A stretch of 64,000 bases of DNA from Lytechinus variegatus (taxonomy: Eukaryota; Echinodermata; Echinoidea; Temnopleuroida; Toxopneustidae). Under the pieces are notes generated by a model. That model made no database searches. It was not told the DNA's origin and saw only the letters and a program-made list of their open reading frames with translations. The stretch's first letter is position 1, and each line of letters begins with the position of its first letter. Below, in pieces: positions 11,835-25,033 of this stretch. The DNA lies in the NCBI RefSeq assembly GCF_018143015.1, contig NC_054752.1, forward strand, positions 6,559,216 through 6,623,215, read 5' to 3'. A program made the position numbers and the translations under genes.

Positions 11835-14012
11835 TTTCGACAAAGACAGTGGCAGTTCCGGGGGGGCACATCCGGCCCCACGCCCCCCCCTTGAAAGTTA
11901 CAGCATATATTTCAATGATATAATTTTATGACAATATTTCGTTCAGACGCAACCGATTACGCTTTAAATATATTTCATTTTTACTTGTCAAATTGTTCGT
12001 GGACGTTATGACCTTTAATTTGTGATTAAAGCTTTTTATTTATTATTTTTGCTTGTCAAATTTTCCTTTGGAAATGTGCCCCCTTCTTTTGGAAAATCTG
12101 ACTTCTCGGTTCTTCATTGTCATGAATGAATGATGAAGATTATTTGACAATATGTTTTCTATGCTCTTGAGTCAATCGTGCGTCGGTGAAGAGAAAAAAA
12201 ACCTATAGCATTTGTGGGGGGAAATAATCTGAATGAAAATTCGACTGGTCTTGAACACGAGATGGCAGCATTTCATTCAATGATTCGTTTGGTAACACAC
12301 CACTAACTATTTCTTCATAGGCTCATGTGGTAATGAGATTTTATGAAATCATTAAAAACAAGTGTTAATAATGACACGATTCATACCTTTGTCATGAAGA
12401 GATCCCATCAAACATCCTTCATTTCTGAAAATATGATGATGTTTAGCTCTTTTTGTAATAGGGGGTTTGAAATCCAGCATACTCTGAAATTTAAAGGACA
12501 CCAAAACCCAAGAGGTGCAGCAATCATATTGGAAAGAGTGAAATGAGAGGAACAATTTAAAAAAAAATATCACCAAAATCGGTTATGAAACAAGCAAGTT
12601 ATGGACGTTTTAAAAGTCTTGTTGTACTTCTATGGGGATCCTCAAAATAATGTGCAAACGTGCTTCAAAATGGGTGATTTTGTGGACAACTCTTTATCTG
12701 TTTTGCACACATTTTCAGATTTTCCTCATTATCTTTAAAATCGCTTCTTGCCTCCTTCTGAGCACAACATATGTCATATGAAAATATGATTCACACCATG
12801 TATGTCAAGGTCAGGGGGAGATAATGTGAAATATGTAAAATACAGGGGAAAATCTGAAAATATGTGTACAAAACTAATGGAGAGTTGTCCACAAAATCAG
12901 CCATTTTGAAGCATGTTTGCCAATTTGAGGATCCTCATAGAAAGTACGATAAGACTTTTTAAACGTCCATAACTTGCTTATTTCACAACCGATTTTGATG
13001 AAACGTTTTTTAATTGTTCCCATCATTTTACTCTTTCCAATAAGATTGCTGCTTCTCTTGGGTTTTAGTTTCCTTTTTTAAGTGCAGCAACGTACAATGA
13101 TGGTAGGTATTATTGGGCAACTAATAAAGTCCCCATAGAATACGAAAAAGATCAAATGATACTACTTATCTAGACTCGTAACAACAAGTTTAGGAAACGA
13201 AGACTGGGGACCTGTGTATTGTCAGTGGCAGTAAAATTGCAAATGCCAGCTGATCTAAGCACACATTCGGACGTACCATCAGTCAGTGTTGTAAAAAAAA
13301 ATGAGAGGGCCAGATTCGCGGGTAAAGATTTTGAGCTTCTAAGTACAAAAATCGAATTATGAATAGATTTTGACGTATTGTTCAGAAAAAAAATATAAAG
13401 GCCTAATATTTCACTCTTTCCGGCCTTTAATTCCCTTTTCTCTCTTTTTCTTTTTTTTGGGGGGGCTGGTGTCATGGTCTTGAAAACTTTTGGGGGCATC
13501 AGCCCCCGCCCCCTATTTGTACGCCAGCGCATTTCTCCCTGATGAAGCACCTCCTGCTGACAAATATTTTTTATAAATGTTTGACAACACAGCACACACC
13601 CCAACCATACAAGATCAATTCTCATTTTTAACACGAACGACATGAGCATATAGAGAAATAGTTACTGGTGTGTTGCCCTGCGAATCGTTGAATCAAAATG
13701 CTGCCATCTCGTGTTAAAGAGTAGTCGAATTTCCATTCGCAGGAATTTTTCCCGCGTTGTAGGGAGCTTTCGCTTCAACGACGCAAATTCAAGGTCATTA
13801 CGTCCAAGGTCCAAAAATAGGTAATCATATTCTCATTTAAAATATACGCTGGAACTTTCAAAGGGGGGCACACTTGCGTAAGAACGACATATTTACATTA
13901 AGATACTGACTATGGCTCTCAAAAGGGGGCACGGGCCGGATGTACGTGCGCCCCCCCCCAACCCCCCCCCCCTCCCCCTCCCGGACCGCCATCGTCTTTG
14001 TAGAAAATTTTG
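11835..14012. mobile_element. Long-armed fold-back element, ~2.2 kb
   Basis: Left side: CAATTTTCGACAAAGACAGT then GGCAGTTCCGGGGGGG. Right side, complemented: ACAAAGACGATGGCGGTCCG. The match continues inward: CTTGAAAGTTACAGCATATA and the stretch around GGACGTTATGACCTTTAATT on the left have counterparts at about 13770-13870, and CACGAGATGGCAGCATTT at 12257 pairs with AAATGCTGCCATCTCGTG at about 13700. The arms are diverged, so it is old. No transposase is visible. A younger fold-back sits inside. Confidence 0.7.
12490..13081. mobile_element. Fold-back MITE, ~590 bp, nested
   Basis: Left arm starts TTAAAGGACACCAAAACCCA; right arm ends GGGTTTTAGTTTCC followed by a T-rich TTTTTTAA. The arms pair over about 210 bp, including GTTATGGACGTTTTAAAAGT and GAGTTGTCCACAAAATC. 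It lies inside the 11.8-14.0 kb element. The start TTAAAGG resembles the fold-back elements at 2865 and 16766, so they may be related. Confidence 0.85.
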
Positions 14013-14978
14013 GTTCGGAGAGCTTGCTGTCTTGTAAATATTATGTGTAATTTATAAAGCTAGGGTTACACCAAAACCGAATTCTCCCGAATGAATTCGG
14101 AATGATTCTGCCCGAATATGGTCCGATTCGGAACCTATTCGCCTCTGATTCGCGGAACTCCCCGAATAGAGACGAATGGATCCGGAATAGGTCACGATTC
14201 AGCGCAGAAACGCAAAAAATAGACCAGTTCCGAGTTACTTCATGGGCGAGTTCGGTCAAGTTAATAACCTTTCATTTTTTTTCATTATGATAGGTAGATT
14301 TCATAGCAAAATATAATACAAGCATGCCTTACATAGCAGGATGCAGAAATTGCATAGACCAGGCGACTAGAATAGCACACCAATGAACACTCCTTTAAGG
14401 TAGTTGCATCTCTACTTTAAATGTATTAACATCTACTTGGCCAACTGTGAAATATACCAGTCGCTAATGAGTATTATTTTGTTTTGTTTTGTTTTTGTAG
14501 ATCTAATGAAAAACACGATTCAAAAGAATATATGAATAATCAAGACATCAAAGTTGGTGCTTATCTTATTGAGCATTAAACAGTCAGACTGCAGGTCCCA
14601 AGAAAGTGGCTTCTTTCGGTAGGTCCATGGTGATATTCATGACTTGAGTTGTTTTGCATATGTAATGAGCTTGATGCGGACCAAACACCTCTTTTCATTC
14701 GGTCATTGCTGCTCTAATTGTGCATCGAATTTCATGAATTTGGTACCATTGTAAAGAAGAAGAATCATTCTTTCAGGTCATGTGTTTGGATTTATTCAAA
14801 GATTTTGTAATATAGGTTAAAATTTTGATCTAAAATATGCTACAAAATAAATATTTTCACCTGACAAAAGCTGCTATTTTCACACTTTATTTATGTTTGA
14901 GCCCAAATGATTTTTATATCATGATAAAGCTGAATATGTATGCTTTGAAATGATATAGGTTTCAAAATAAGAATTGGT

Positions 14979-15272
14979 TTAATCGGGTCAAGATCACACT
15001 TTTCATTTGCCAAGTACATAAAGCAGTTTGAAAACAAGAATACTGCACTCTGATTGGTCAAAGAGACCACCCAGTGGCAAATTCCAACGGTTCCAGTACC
15101 TGGGTTCGTGGGAAGGTCATACTTCCCATGTGGTAATCTCCTCAAATACCCCGCGCCTGTTGTTCTGTGAACCTTATCCAGCCAATCAGGACTCTGGATT
15201 TCATGCAAGTACAGAATTTCAGAAATCTCGTCTTGTACCTTGGTGGGAAAAGTGTGATCTTGACCCGATTAA
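14979..15272. mobile_element. MITE with TTAATCGGGTCAAGATCACA ends
   Basis: Left end TTAATCGGGTCAAGATCACA and right end TGTGATCTTGACCCGATTAA are perfect complements over 20 bp; the weaker match continues through CTTTTC and AAGTAC. About 294 bp, no coding capacity. Confidence 0.85.
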
Positions 15273-15901
15273 AAGATGCCGCATATCAAGAGTGGCATTG
15301 TGAGAAAGTACAGAAGTTCAGCGTTATGGTGATATAGATATCATTGAGGCTCAAAATAAAAAGTTTTGCACAATTTGCAAACGAAAACAGAGGAAGAAAA
15401 TTCATTTTTGAGGCACACTTTCAGGCCAGAAATTTACTTTTTTTAACAAAATATTGTATACAAAATAAATGACCAATATGAAAGAGTAAGAAAAAGAGAA
15501 TAAGAAAATATCACGAATCACGAGATTTTGCAAGGAGGATTCAGCCACGAGATGATTTGGATGAATCTGGCCTTTTTGCTCATTAGCATAGGGACCTGCG
15601 GTCTGACTGTAAATCACCATGTCACTTTAGTACGAATGACCTTCTTCTGACCATGCGCAGAATGGACTCCGAACTGGCTTATTGACGCGAATAAATTTTG
15701 GCCTTCACGAATAAAGCCGAATGCCACCCGACTAGTGGCGAGAATGCCAAAGGTGCCCATAATTGAGCCGAATGTGACCTGATTGCTCCGATTACAGCCA
15801 AATGATGACCCGAAATTCAATGTTGACCCGCCAGTTGGAATGAATATGGCCGTATGCGCCGAGCTCGGACCATTACGCCCCGAATGATACGATAATTTAT
15901 A

Positions 15902-17459
15902 CAGTGCGTATCCAAAAAAAAAGTTTACACTTTGAAAACCCATGGGAATTAAAAAATATACAACATGTGGGTAAATGTTTACATATAATCTTGGGTTTGG
16001 GTCTCATCTATCCAAGAAAGTAAAAGTTTTGGCAGAATGTTGCACTTGAGTGAGCACTGTCCATTTTTGTAAAGCTCGCAGAAATCTGTTTGCGGATAAA
16101 TGCTTGTTTTCACGCGAATTCAAACTTACCCTGCGAAACATATCACATATACATTTCCCTTGCACTTTTAGTTAGTTGAAATAAAACGGATACATTCAAG
16201 CGTTTTGTAACAATTTTGCCACCCAAATTGAAATTTGAACATTAGTATAAGCACAACCTTTACCCTTTTTCATGTTTTTGTGCCAGCTGGATCTGAGGAC
16301 ATAACTGAATCTGAACAAAAGTTTATATCAGACATCTCCAGCACTCCTTCACAAAGTTTTTATCCTTTAAAGTTGGTTTACATTTCAATTATCATTTAAT
16401 ACTTCTCCACCATTTTCCTAAGCTTGACAATGATTAAAAGATAAAAATCAAGCCTAAGCAATTTCATGGTAATCACAGCTGAGTGTAAAGCAAATATCTT
16501 TTCGATGGCCTCGGTGTGTGGGGAAGTGTGGTGGGGCGCAATGCACTCTTCGAAGTGTTTTGGGCAAAGAAACCAGTTTAAAAAGGTAAAATATATCTCA
16601 AAATCAATTTCACGAGCTAAATTTCATGATTAAGGTTCGCATAACTATTTCAAGGCTCTGCGCAAATCATTTTACACTAGCTTTTCAAAACTAAGTGGTG
16701 CTCACTCAAGCGGAAATATTTTTCGACAGTTATATCGTCATTAGCTTAAATGGATCTGTACCAATGTTAAAGGATAAGCCCACCCCAACAAAAAGTTGAT
16801 TTAAATAAAAAGAGAAAAAGACAACAAGCATATTACTGAAAATTTCATCAAAATCGGATATAAAATAAGAAAGTAATGACATTTTAAAGTTTCGCTTCAT
16901 TTCACAAAACAGTTTTATGCACATCCATGGTCGGTAGGCAAATGAGGAGACGGATGATGTCATCCATCACTCACTATTTCTTTTGTATATCATTATATGA
17001 AATACGAAATATTCTCATTTTCTCCTCATTGTAAAGTGAAAGAACAATTAATTCATCCATGAACATGTAGAATTAGCATGGTTTGATACTATATGGTTCA
17101 CTTAAGTTGGTCCTTATTGTTAAATCTGTAGAAAAATGAAATATTGTATAATTCTTACAATATAAAACAAATGAAATAGTGAGTGAGGGACATCATCGAA
17201 AATCTCATTGGCATGACACTGAATTGTGCATATCACTCTTTTGTGAAATATAAGCGAAAATTTAAAATGTCATTACTTTCTTATTTCACATCCAATTTTG
17301 ATGATATTTGCAGCGTTGCGCTACTTTCATTTTCTCTATTCATTCAAATCAACGTTGTTCTAGGGTGGATTTGACCTATAAAATGTGGAAAATCTTCGGG
17401 ATAATGTATGATTTTACAGGATTTTTTTCTAAGTGTAAACTTTCTTTTGATACGCACTG
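15902..17459. mobile_element. Tc1/mariner-type non-autonomous element
   Basis: Ends are CAGTGCGTATCC at the left and GATACGCACTG at the right, each followed inward by a purine run and GTTTACACTT or its complement. TA flanks both sides (15900-15901 and 17460-17461), the target duplication expected of the Tc1/mariner superfamily. Length is 1558 bp but no DDE transposase frame is seen; a fold-back at 16766-17381 makes up much of it. A related single end (ACAGTGTGTATAAAA) and interior sequence occur at about 46114-46280. Confidence 0.8.
16766..17381. mobile_element. Fold-back MITE nested in mariner-type element
   Basis: Left arm begins TTAAAGGATAAGCCCACCCC and contains TTTCATCAAAATCGGATATA; right arm contains CATCCAATTTTGATGATATT and ends GGGTGGATTTGACCTATAA. 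Arms are diverged. Partial relatives occur at about 21670-21920 and 50098-50290, giving a family of at least three. Confidence 0.75.
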
Positions 17460-17939
17460 TATAGGTTCGAATCTGCCCAGAATACTCCGAATGCCTCCCT
17501 TAATCCATCTGAATGCCATTCGAATGCATCCAGGCGCGTACGCAAGGGGGGGGGGTTCGGGGGTTCAACCCCCCCCCTTTCGTTTCCTTTTTTTTTTGCT
17601 TGTCTCCCCAGAGGTCGGTCTGGTCAAGGAGATATCGGGCAAGCGCCTGATAACTCCTTGGTCTGGTTACGGACAGTTCCCCTACCCAATAATGTATATG
17701 ACAGCAATAATGAACAGAATCTCATGTTTCCGACGAAAAATACAGAAAAAATTTGCGCTCGCTTAGCGCGCTCCAATTTATTATATCTTTTATTTCCGCA
17801 TGTCGCCGACATGATCACGGTATCGCCATTAACAAGGCCATACATGATTATCATGATGTATACTTATGAATACAAGTGAACCAAGACAAAGACATACGTT
17901 TTCTTACAAAATATGTTTTACCAATATGAAAACAAAAAT

Positions 17940-18394
17940 GACGGAGAACGCTAAAATGTCGGTTAGCTCGCTCCGCTCGCTCGTAATAATTTATGAAATT
18001 CCATTAGTATCTAGTCTCCTGTTCAAGGCCGTATTATGAGTGTTACGAATAGAAGGACATGTAGCATCGACTAATACTTGATTTACTAACAAACTATTGA
18101 CAAGAAATGTATGTTTTGACGGGAAAACGCGAAAATTTCGGCTCGCTCACTCCGCTCGCTCGTAATCATTTATGAAATTTCTTAAGTTTCTAGTCTCTTG
18201 ATCAAGGCCATATCATGAGACTTACGAGCAGAAGGACATGTATCATCAACTAATATGTAATCATTACCAACAAGCTATTGAGAAGAATTGTATGTTTTGA
18301 CGGAAAAACGCAAACATTTCGGCTCGCTTGCTCCGCTCGCTCGTAATTATTCATGACATTTATCAAGTTTCTAGTGTTCTGATCAAGGCCATAT
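17940..18394. repeat. ~180-bp tandem repeat inside hAT-like element
   Basis: The landmark CTCCGCTCGCTCGTAAT recurs at about 17971, 18150 and 18331, a period near 180 bp. Shared sequence in each unit includes TATGTTTTGACGG, GAAGGACATGTA and GATCAAGGCC. The last unit is split by the insertion at 18395 and resumes at 19802, extending to about 19920. Confidence 0.85.
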
Positions 18395-19801
18395 CCAGGC
18401 GCGTAGCCAGGGGGCGGTCGCCCCCCAAAAAAAGTCCCCAAAAAGAAAAAAAAAGAAGGGAAAAAGGAGAGGAGAAAAGGAAAAGGGAAGGAAGGAAAGG
18501 GAAGAAAGGTAGCTTTGTGTTTTTTCTTTTTATACTTTATTTTTTCTCAAAAGAGAAACTCCTTCACTCTTCTTGCTTTAAATTCATATATGAATTTTGC
18601 TTCCGCGCTGCACGCGGTTAAATGACAATTTAGAAGTTCTCCATTGTTCCCCACCTTTTCTCTAACCCTGTTTTTCCACCTCAGCTATGTGCTTCTTGCC
18701 AGTTAAAGTTAAAATTGTATACATTAGGGCATGAATTTGAGTAAGGTTAGGCCGAAGTAAATGTATGAAGTTATCTTTTTTTTTCAATTGATCGCGCAAC
18801 TTCTGGTCTGGTCGGCTCCGAGCGGGTAAAATCTTTATATCAGTTTCTGCCGTCACCTCCATAAAGTCAGCTTCTCCCGCTTTTCAGCTCATTACTATAA
18901 ACAACCATAATTTGGGGGCAAACAGGTTCCTAATTTAAAAAGAGGAAGGTATGGAATTCGTGTCGTATTAAATAAAAAAGTACAATATTTTTTTTTATCA
19001 AATTGTATTAAACTTCATGTCATTTCCCTGTATACATTCATCTCCTGTCCTGTTTTGCGCCCTCAGTTTGAAATTTTGAATGACACTTAAGTTTCTTTAT
19101 ATTCAAAATGAAGCGCTTCAGGATAAGTCAAAATAAATAATCATCCTTTATTATATAGATAGATAATTTCAATAAATCACAGAAGTTTCAACTTTATGCG
19201 CAATGTTTTCCTTGTAATGAAGTTCAATAATCTTAGAAAATCAATTGAATTAGAGACGATTGGGTATTAGAGATATCTACATTTGATGAAACGTCCGCCC
19301 TTTGAAATTTCAGAGTTTCACTGCTCATCGCGGGGAGGAATATCTTCCTCTACCAATCTTCTCCTCTGTTTTGCGAGTTAAAAATATGCACTGATGCTAA
19401 ATTGTTTGTAATCAAATCTGATCTTTCCAAAGAAAGTTTCAATATATCTTTGAGAATACCCTTTTCATGGGACCCTTTTTATGGCAAGAAAAATTGATAA
19501 ATCACTTTAGCTTCCGCGCTTCGCGCGGAGTTATTATCATTTTAATTTCCTCCATTGTATACCTCTTTTGTGCGTTTACAATCACTTTTGAAAACAAGGT
19601 TCAAAATCGCAATATAGTCAACCGAATTGGAGGTACTAGAGACAAGAGAAACGGCTCCTTTTCATTTTAATTTATGAAACACTAAAAGCTTCCCTCCCTG
19701 CACCCACCCCCTAGGGAGCGCGCTTCGCGCGCTCTGTAAGTGTTGGCACGCTTCGCGTGCATTTACCGCCCCCTCCAAAATGAAATCCTGGCTACGCGGT
19801 T
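18395..19801. mobile_element. Second hAT-like element, nested, 8-bp TSD
   Basis: Starts CCAGGCGCGTAGCCAGG; the right end complemented reads AACCGCGTAGCCAGG. Flanked by GGCCATAT at 18387-18394 and 19802-19809, a perfect 8-bp duplication. Interior has a GA-rich block (about 18440-18510) and several TTCCGCGC..CGCGCGG palindromes. Its termini resemble those of the outer element, so both may use the same transposase. Confidence 0.92.
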
Positions 19802-20301
19802 GGCCATATCATGAGTGCTACGATCCAAAGGACATGTAGCATCGACTATGATTCCAACAAACTATTGACAAAAAGGTTATGTTTTCAACGCAAAAACGAG
19901 AACATTTCTGCTCGCTCGCGGGTCATGACCGCACTGTTACATACCCATCCCCACTTAAATGTTATTGTCTTATTTGCAGATCCTCACCCCCCCCCCCCCC
20001 CGCTCATCACTTTTTAGAGACTGGGCGGGAGATTTAAAAAAAAATCAGCTCGAAACCCCCCCCCCCTTTCAAAAATCCTGCGTACGCGCCTGAATGCATC
20101 CCAAATGTGGCCCGAATGAAATTTGTTGTGGTCATATTCGGAAGTAATTTGAAGTGTATTCGGCTGGTTTTGAATATTTCAAAACGAGCCGAATCCCTCC
20201 CGAATTTTCTCGCGGAGGGAGAACGGAATACCCCCGAAACCACCCGAATGAGTGTTCGGTTGGATTCGCGCTGATTCGGTTCCGATGTAGCCTTAGCTTT
20301 A

Positions 20302-23300
20302 TATTAAACAGAACATTTCTTTTAAGCTATAATGAGGATCCCTTGGTAGACCGGCGACATGACTGATGCTTCGGAATAGAGCCATCCTCCCGCTTTAATT
20401 TCACATGAATTATTTTGTATGTAATGTTTGTTAACGGAAATAAATTCAATTTAATATAACTCTTTCACTCTACCCCTCTCTCCTTCTCTCCTTCCTTTTC
20501 CTTCTTTTTTTATATTTTCTTTGAGTCACTCACGACCGCTTTCTGTCTCCCCTCCCCTATCTCTCCCTCTCTCTCTCTCTCTCTATCCTCCAAGTCATCC
20601 CCTCTCTTCTCTCTTTACAGATTGCAAAGAAAAATCATCTGAAAAAAAAAAACAAATCACCTTGGTTTCCTGATTTCCTAAGAACAAAAATAACAAAAAG
20701 AAAGCATGTCCGCTTTTAGCGCCATATTCGCTGGTGTAAAATGTTAGCGGTTACGCCACTCCTTTAAATCAATTTATCAAAATAGAACGGAAAACACATT
20801 GATTCTCACCGCTTTATTCTCTTTCCTTGACATTTGAATTCCATACAACTAAATTTCGTAACCAAAAATCCTAGGGGTAAAAAAAACACCTAAGAAAATA
20901 TGTTTTTTATATTATATTTGAGAAAACCGTATAATTGATTTCCAATGATATTATGCAAAGCAAGTGCCTATTTCAACACATGATATTACCAAGCTCATTG
21001 GAGAAAATGAGTTCAGGGCTAATAATAGGCAATTTTGATGTATGATCATGGTGATGTTGATACATTGCGCGCTAATGCAGAATTTTTCACATTTTAATTT
21101 CGGCTGAGTTTGCGTTTGGAAATCCTGCGTTCGCCTTAATGCATGATTGTAAGAAAATATCATCGACTAATATGGAATTTGAAAGGATAGAAGTGAACAT
21201 TCAAGGACGGTTTGTCAATTTATTGGCATAATAAAACCGATTATACTAGAAGTACGTAGAAATAGATATGAATTCCATTCGTGTTTCCATGGATACCGAT
21301 GGACTCTTTTATTAGTTTGAGACTTCTCATGTTTCGAAGTATTATCACTTCATTTCTGACCAAAACGATGAGTAAATCACTCTTTGGGGGAAAAAAATCG
21401 TACAAAAAAAATCCCTTCAAGACACACGTGTACACACAAACAGCGAACTGAATCACCTCGATCCGCAGCTCTCTTCTCCCGATAGGGGTAGTGCAAATGG
21501 ACCACTGCTCTTTTACGAATGGGGTGGTGACTCCTCTCTACACGGGGCCTCCATTTAACGCCCTATCCGAGGGGCGGAGTGTTTTCTACTTTAACATAGC
21601 CTGCGTCTAGTGAACACAACAGACAATTTAGTTGAACACAAAGAAAATCCAAAACAATCTGAACACCGAAAAGTTTCAGCTTAATCGGATGGAAAATACG
21701 AAAATAAGAGAGTCGATGATGTCACTCAATCACTCATTTTTTGTTTGTATTTTATGACACGAATTTTGAAATATTTGAACTTTAACAGATATGACAATCT
21801 GAAGACTCTTCATGAGATCACGATATATATAGGTAACAATAATGTAAATTTGACTTGTTCAGTGTTTGTTTCACTCTCTTATTTTACATCCGATCTTGAG
21901 TGTTATAATTATTCTCTTTTCATTCGTATTAGGCTATCTTTTTGCTGGGATTTATACCCCTTTCCCTTTTTTTAGTGCTTCTTGGTACCTCATTCTGCTA
22001 TTCCCATACGTCTTCCTGACCCACATCTACCCCACCGCCCAGCCACCACCCCCCCCCCCTCCCCCCTGCTGACGACTCTCTTGATATTTGTATGTTCTAT
22101 TGAATCTTAAAGTCATAACCAAGGTAAAATTACAATATTAATAAATTATTGTGACAGATCACAATTATTGCAACAAAAAAGCAAACACAAAGACATAATT
22201 TAGCAAACAAAACAATAAAGTAATACAAGTCAAATACATCAACAACATAGCATTGTACAGTTGCTATGTGCTGTATATGACTGAGTTAAAGAAATACTTT
22301 ATCAAAGAAAATATATCAACGTATATCTTTAAATATCAAGGTAACACCTCAAATTTCCATTTTTTAAAGTGGATGGAAAGGTTATTTCTTTTTTCTGGGG
22401 GGCGCTAAAGATTATTCCAAATCATTCTGTTTTTTGTAACAAACAACTTAAAAGCCTCGTTGTTTGGTAAGAGATCCCTGACTTTTCAAGCTGAATGTGA
22501 CTCTGCTTTGTACCTATGAAAAGACATAATATTTATTAAAACAAATTTCTGTCATGGCGCGAACAAGGTTATAAGACAACAGAGATATCAAGTAGCATTC
22601 TATACATATGTGTCTTACCGCCATCAAACCTTCAACATGACTATTCTCCTTCTAACATTCTTATTATGATAAAAAGAAACCATGTCACTTTGGCATTTCA
22701 ACGTCGAAAGCAAGCCAATTTAAATATCGAATCATTCCTTCTTCAATAAGGAAACAATACAGCAATATGTGCGTGATCAAGCAATGATTACATCGAAGCC
22801 ATGACCATTTCCAACGAAAGTCGTCAACTCATGACTGTAAAAAATGAATGCTTCTTATTTTATCACTATTACGAATCAGACACATGTATATACAGCTCTT
22901 TTTAATCAAGTTTGATATTAGCTCATGTGAGTTTGACAAGAACTACAACCTTGCTTTCAAATTAAACTAATATTTTGGATGAAATTAAATCCTCTGAAGG
23001 GAGCGAGGCTGTCACCGCAGCATATTTTTAATTTCCGCGTCTTTGACAAAAAAGCTTATACTGGAGAATCTTCCGAACAAGGATCTTGGCCGCACCAAAA
23101 ATAGCTTAGTTTTAGTTGAAATTATGAAGAAGGTGTTGTTTCGTCATCAATTAATTCAATCAAAGACCTGGGCACACACAATGCCTACAGATTGATCGAG
23201 AGGTTGATTTGTACCCATGATCATTGCAATCAAACTCAGACATCTAGCCCTGCGATTGATCGCTAAGCAATATGCTACGGGGCACGGTTTTGTAGTGACG

Positions 23301-24200
23301 CGCAATACGTAAACGTTTTGACCAATAACCTGTTAAACCAAGCTTAAAATTGATTAGGCCTAAGCCTGGAAAAATCAACAAAAACAATTTCAAATTTGAT
23401 ATACTTTCATCATCATTATTTATATAAGCATTCATGCTGTATAGATTTTCTTTCTCAACTTATTGAAAATATCGGGAAAAGAGGTAGTTATTAAAAGACG
23501 TTGATCCTCAACATATGGGGTCTAGTTATTGCGTGAAAATAAGAAAAAAACTCTCTTGGGTGAGGTTAATGCCGTATCCCCTACCCCCCCCCCCCATCTC
23601 CCCCCCTCCTCTCTTATCCTTCTTCCCATTCCCTCTTCTCTCTCGTTTTCTCCTTCTATCTACTATCTCCCCATCTCAACTCATTTCTCCTTTTATTCTA
23701 GTTTTGACCCTTTTTTCTTTTATTCCCAGTTTCATTCACGCTATCTCGTTATAGAATAATATCATACCTCTCACTCCCCCCCCCCCTCTCCCTCGTTCCT
23801 ATCTTCCCTCTCTCTTGCTCTTTTTCTTTCATAATATTACATTATCATAAACTTTTGATTTTGTCATGTTAAAAGCTCCAATTCAGCCTCTATAAATCGC
23901 ATGAGATATTAGAAAAGCCGTTTCATAAAGGGGTACAGTCTTATCATAAAAAAATAAACCTTTTGCCGACGGGTATCGTATAGGCCTATTCAATCATTTG
24001 TGTTTTTTACGTCATTCTATACATTTTATATACGCCTTTTTAATATTTCTTGGCGATTCAAGAATATCAATCAAATCAAAGAGGAGCGTAGTATCACAGT
24101 GGAAATAATTATGGCGCCATGCATTACCTTAGTACACCTCTGTCCATATCATAGTTCATCTATAGAAATGAAAACCGAAGGCCTATAATATCCGGTATAA
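20302..24200. other. Intergenic, no gene seen
   Basis: AT-rich with CT-rich tracts at about 20460-20600 and 23580-23830. A fold-back relative of the 16766 family is present at about 21670-21920. The 21450-21600 stretch matches the body of the SINE at 46960-47315 (see separate entry). No exon or RNA gene was recognised in the rest. Confidence 0.5.
21440..21630 (-). mobile_element. SINE fragment (body only)
   Basis: CTCTACACGGGGCCTCCATT and the following TATCCGAGGGGCGGAGTGTT segment match the body of the SINE at 46960-47315 on the same strand. The tRNA-like head is missing, so this is a truncated copy. Confidence 0.7.
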
Positions 24201-24635
24201 TATACCAGTGGATTGTTGTAGTTGTTGTTGTAGTTGTTGTTGTATGTTGTTTTATATCATATCCACCATGTCCACAGATTTCACAAAACCGCGATTCAAA
24301 ACACATGTAAGTGCAATGTGGGCGAAAATCAAAAGCAAACAAAATTCATCAAAACAAAATTTCAACAACAGCAACAACGGGTCAATATTTGTCATTCAGT
24401 TCTCTAATAATCAATGTCACCATGGCAACGACTGATAATCTGCACTCATCTTCAGTTTACTTGCATTTTCAAAAAGAGGGGCAAAAACATGCACGAGGAA
24501 AAAAAACGGCTAATGCATATTTCGTGAATTACCAAACCCTGCTCAATATATCCTGCACCTCAGCCTTGAAGCTGGCTACTAAAGTGCAGTTAACTGTAAT
24601 GGCAGGGAAAATATTCCACAGTCTAATGTCATCAG

Positions 24636-24739
<104 letters not shown>

Positions 24740-24867
24740 AAGAGTTCTGCGTCGGCGTCATAATGTAAAAACAAAAGAAGACTTAATAGGAACGCCGTGA
24801 GGAGAATCTTCCAAATTTTCGGTCATAGACCTAATTCTTCAGGGATGATGTTATTAAATCCAAAACA

Positions 24868-25033
24868 GGGGAGCGTTTCATAAAATGACTTGTCGGACGT
24901 TTTATCCGACAAGTCTTGTTTTATCCGACAGTTACTATTGTAACAGTGCTTCTCAACCAATCAGAATCCAGGAAAGTTGTCAGATCTGTCAACTTGTCGG
25001 ACGAAAATATTGATGAAACATCCCCCCCCAGGT
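24868..25033. mobile_element. MITE with TTTCATAAAATGACTTGTCG end
   Basis: Left GGGGAGCGTTTCATAAA and right TTGATGAAACATCCCCC are imperfect inverted repeats; internal CTTGTCGGACG is present near both ends. It includes a CCAATCAGAATCCAGG segment similar to other short elements in the window. A partial relative may be at about 58948-59060. Confidence 0.7.

Larger units (their letters stand above)
17531..20092. mobile_element. hAT-like element with perfect 8-bp TSD
   Basis: Starts CAGGCGCGTACGCA and ends TGCGTACGCGCCTG. It is flanked by AATGCATC on both sides (17523-17530 and 20093-20100), a perfect 8-bp duplication typical of hAT elements. The interior carries C/G runs near the ends, a ~180-bp tandem repeat and a second hAT-like insertion. 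No transposase frame is visible. Confidence 0.92.
14055..20301. mobile_element. CCGAAT-rich element, broken by nested insertions
   Basis: The left end TAAAGCTAGGGTTACACC and the right end, complemented, TAAAGCTAAGGCTACATCGG are inverted repeats and both run into ACCGAAT. Pieces at about 14055-14265, 15640-15901, 17460-17530 and 20093-20301 are all dense in CCGAAT/ATTCGG. The intervals between the last three are separate transposons with clean boundaries. What lies at 14270-15630 is not clear: it may be another insertion. TA flanks both ends. Confidence 0.75.

Noticed and set aside
13170..13649. 159-codon minus-strand frame
   Set aside because: It lies inside the right part of the 11.8-14.0 kb fold-back, with low-complexity Lys/Arg stretches and no recognisable domain.
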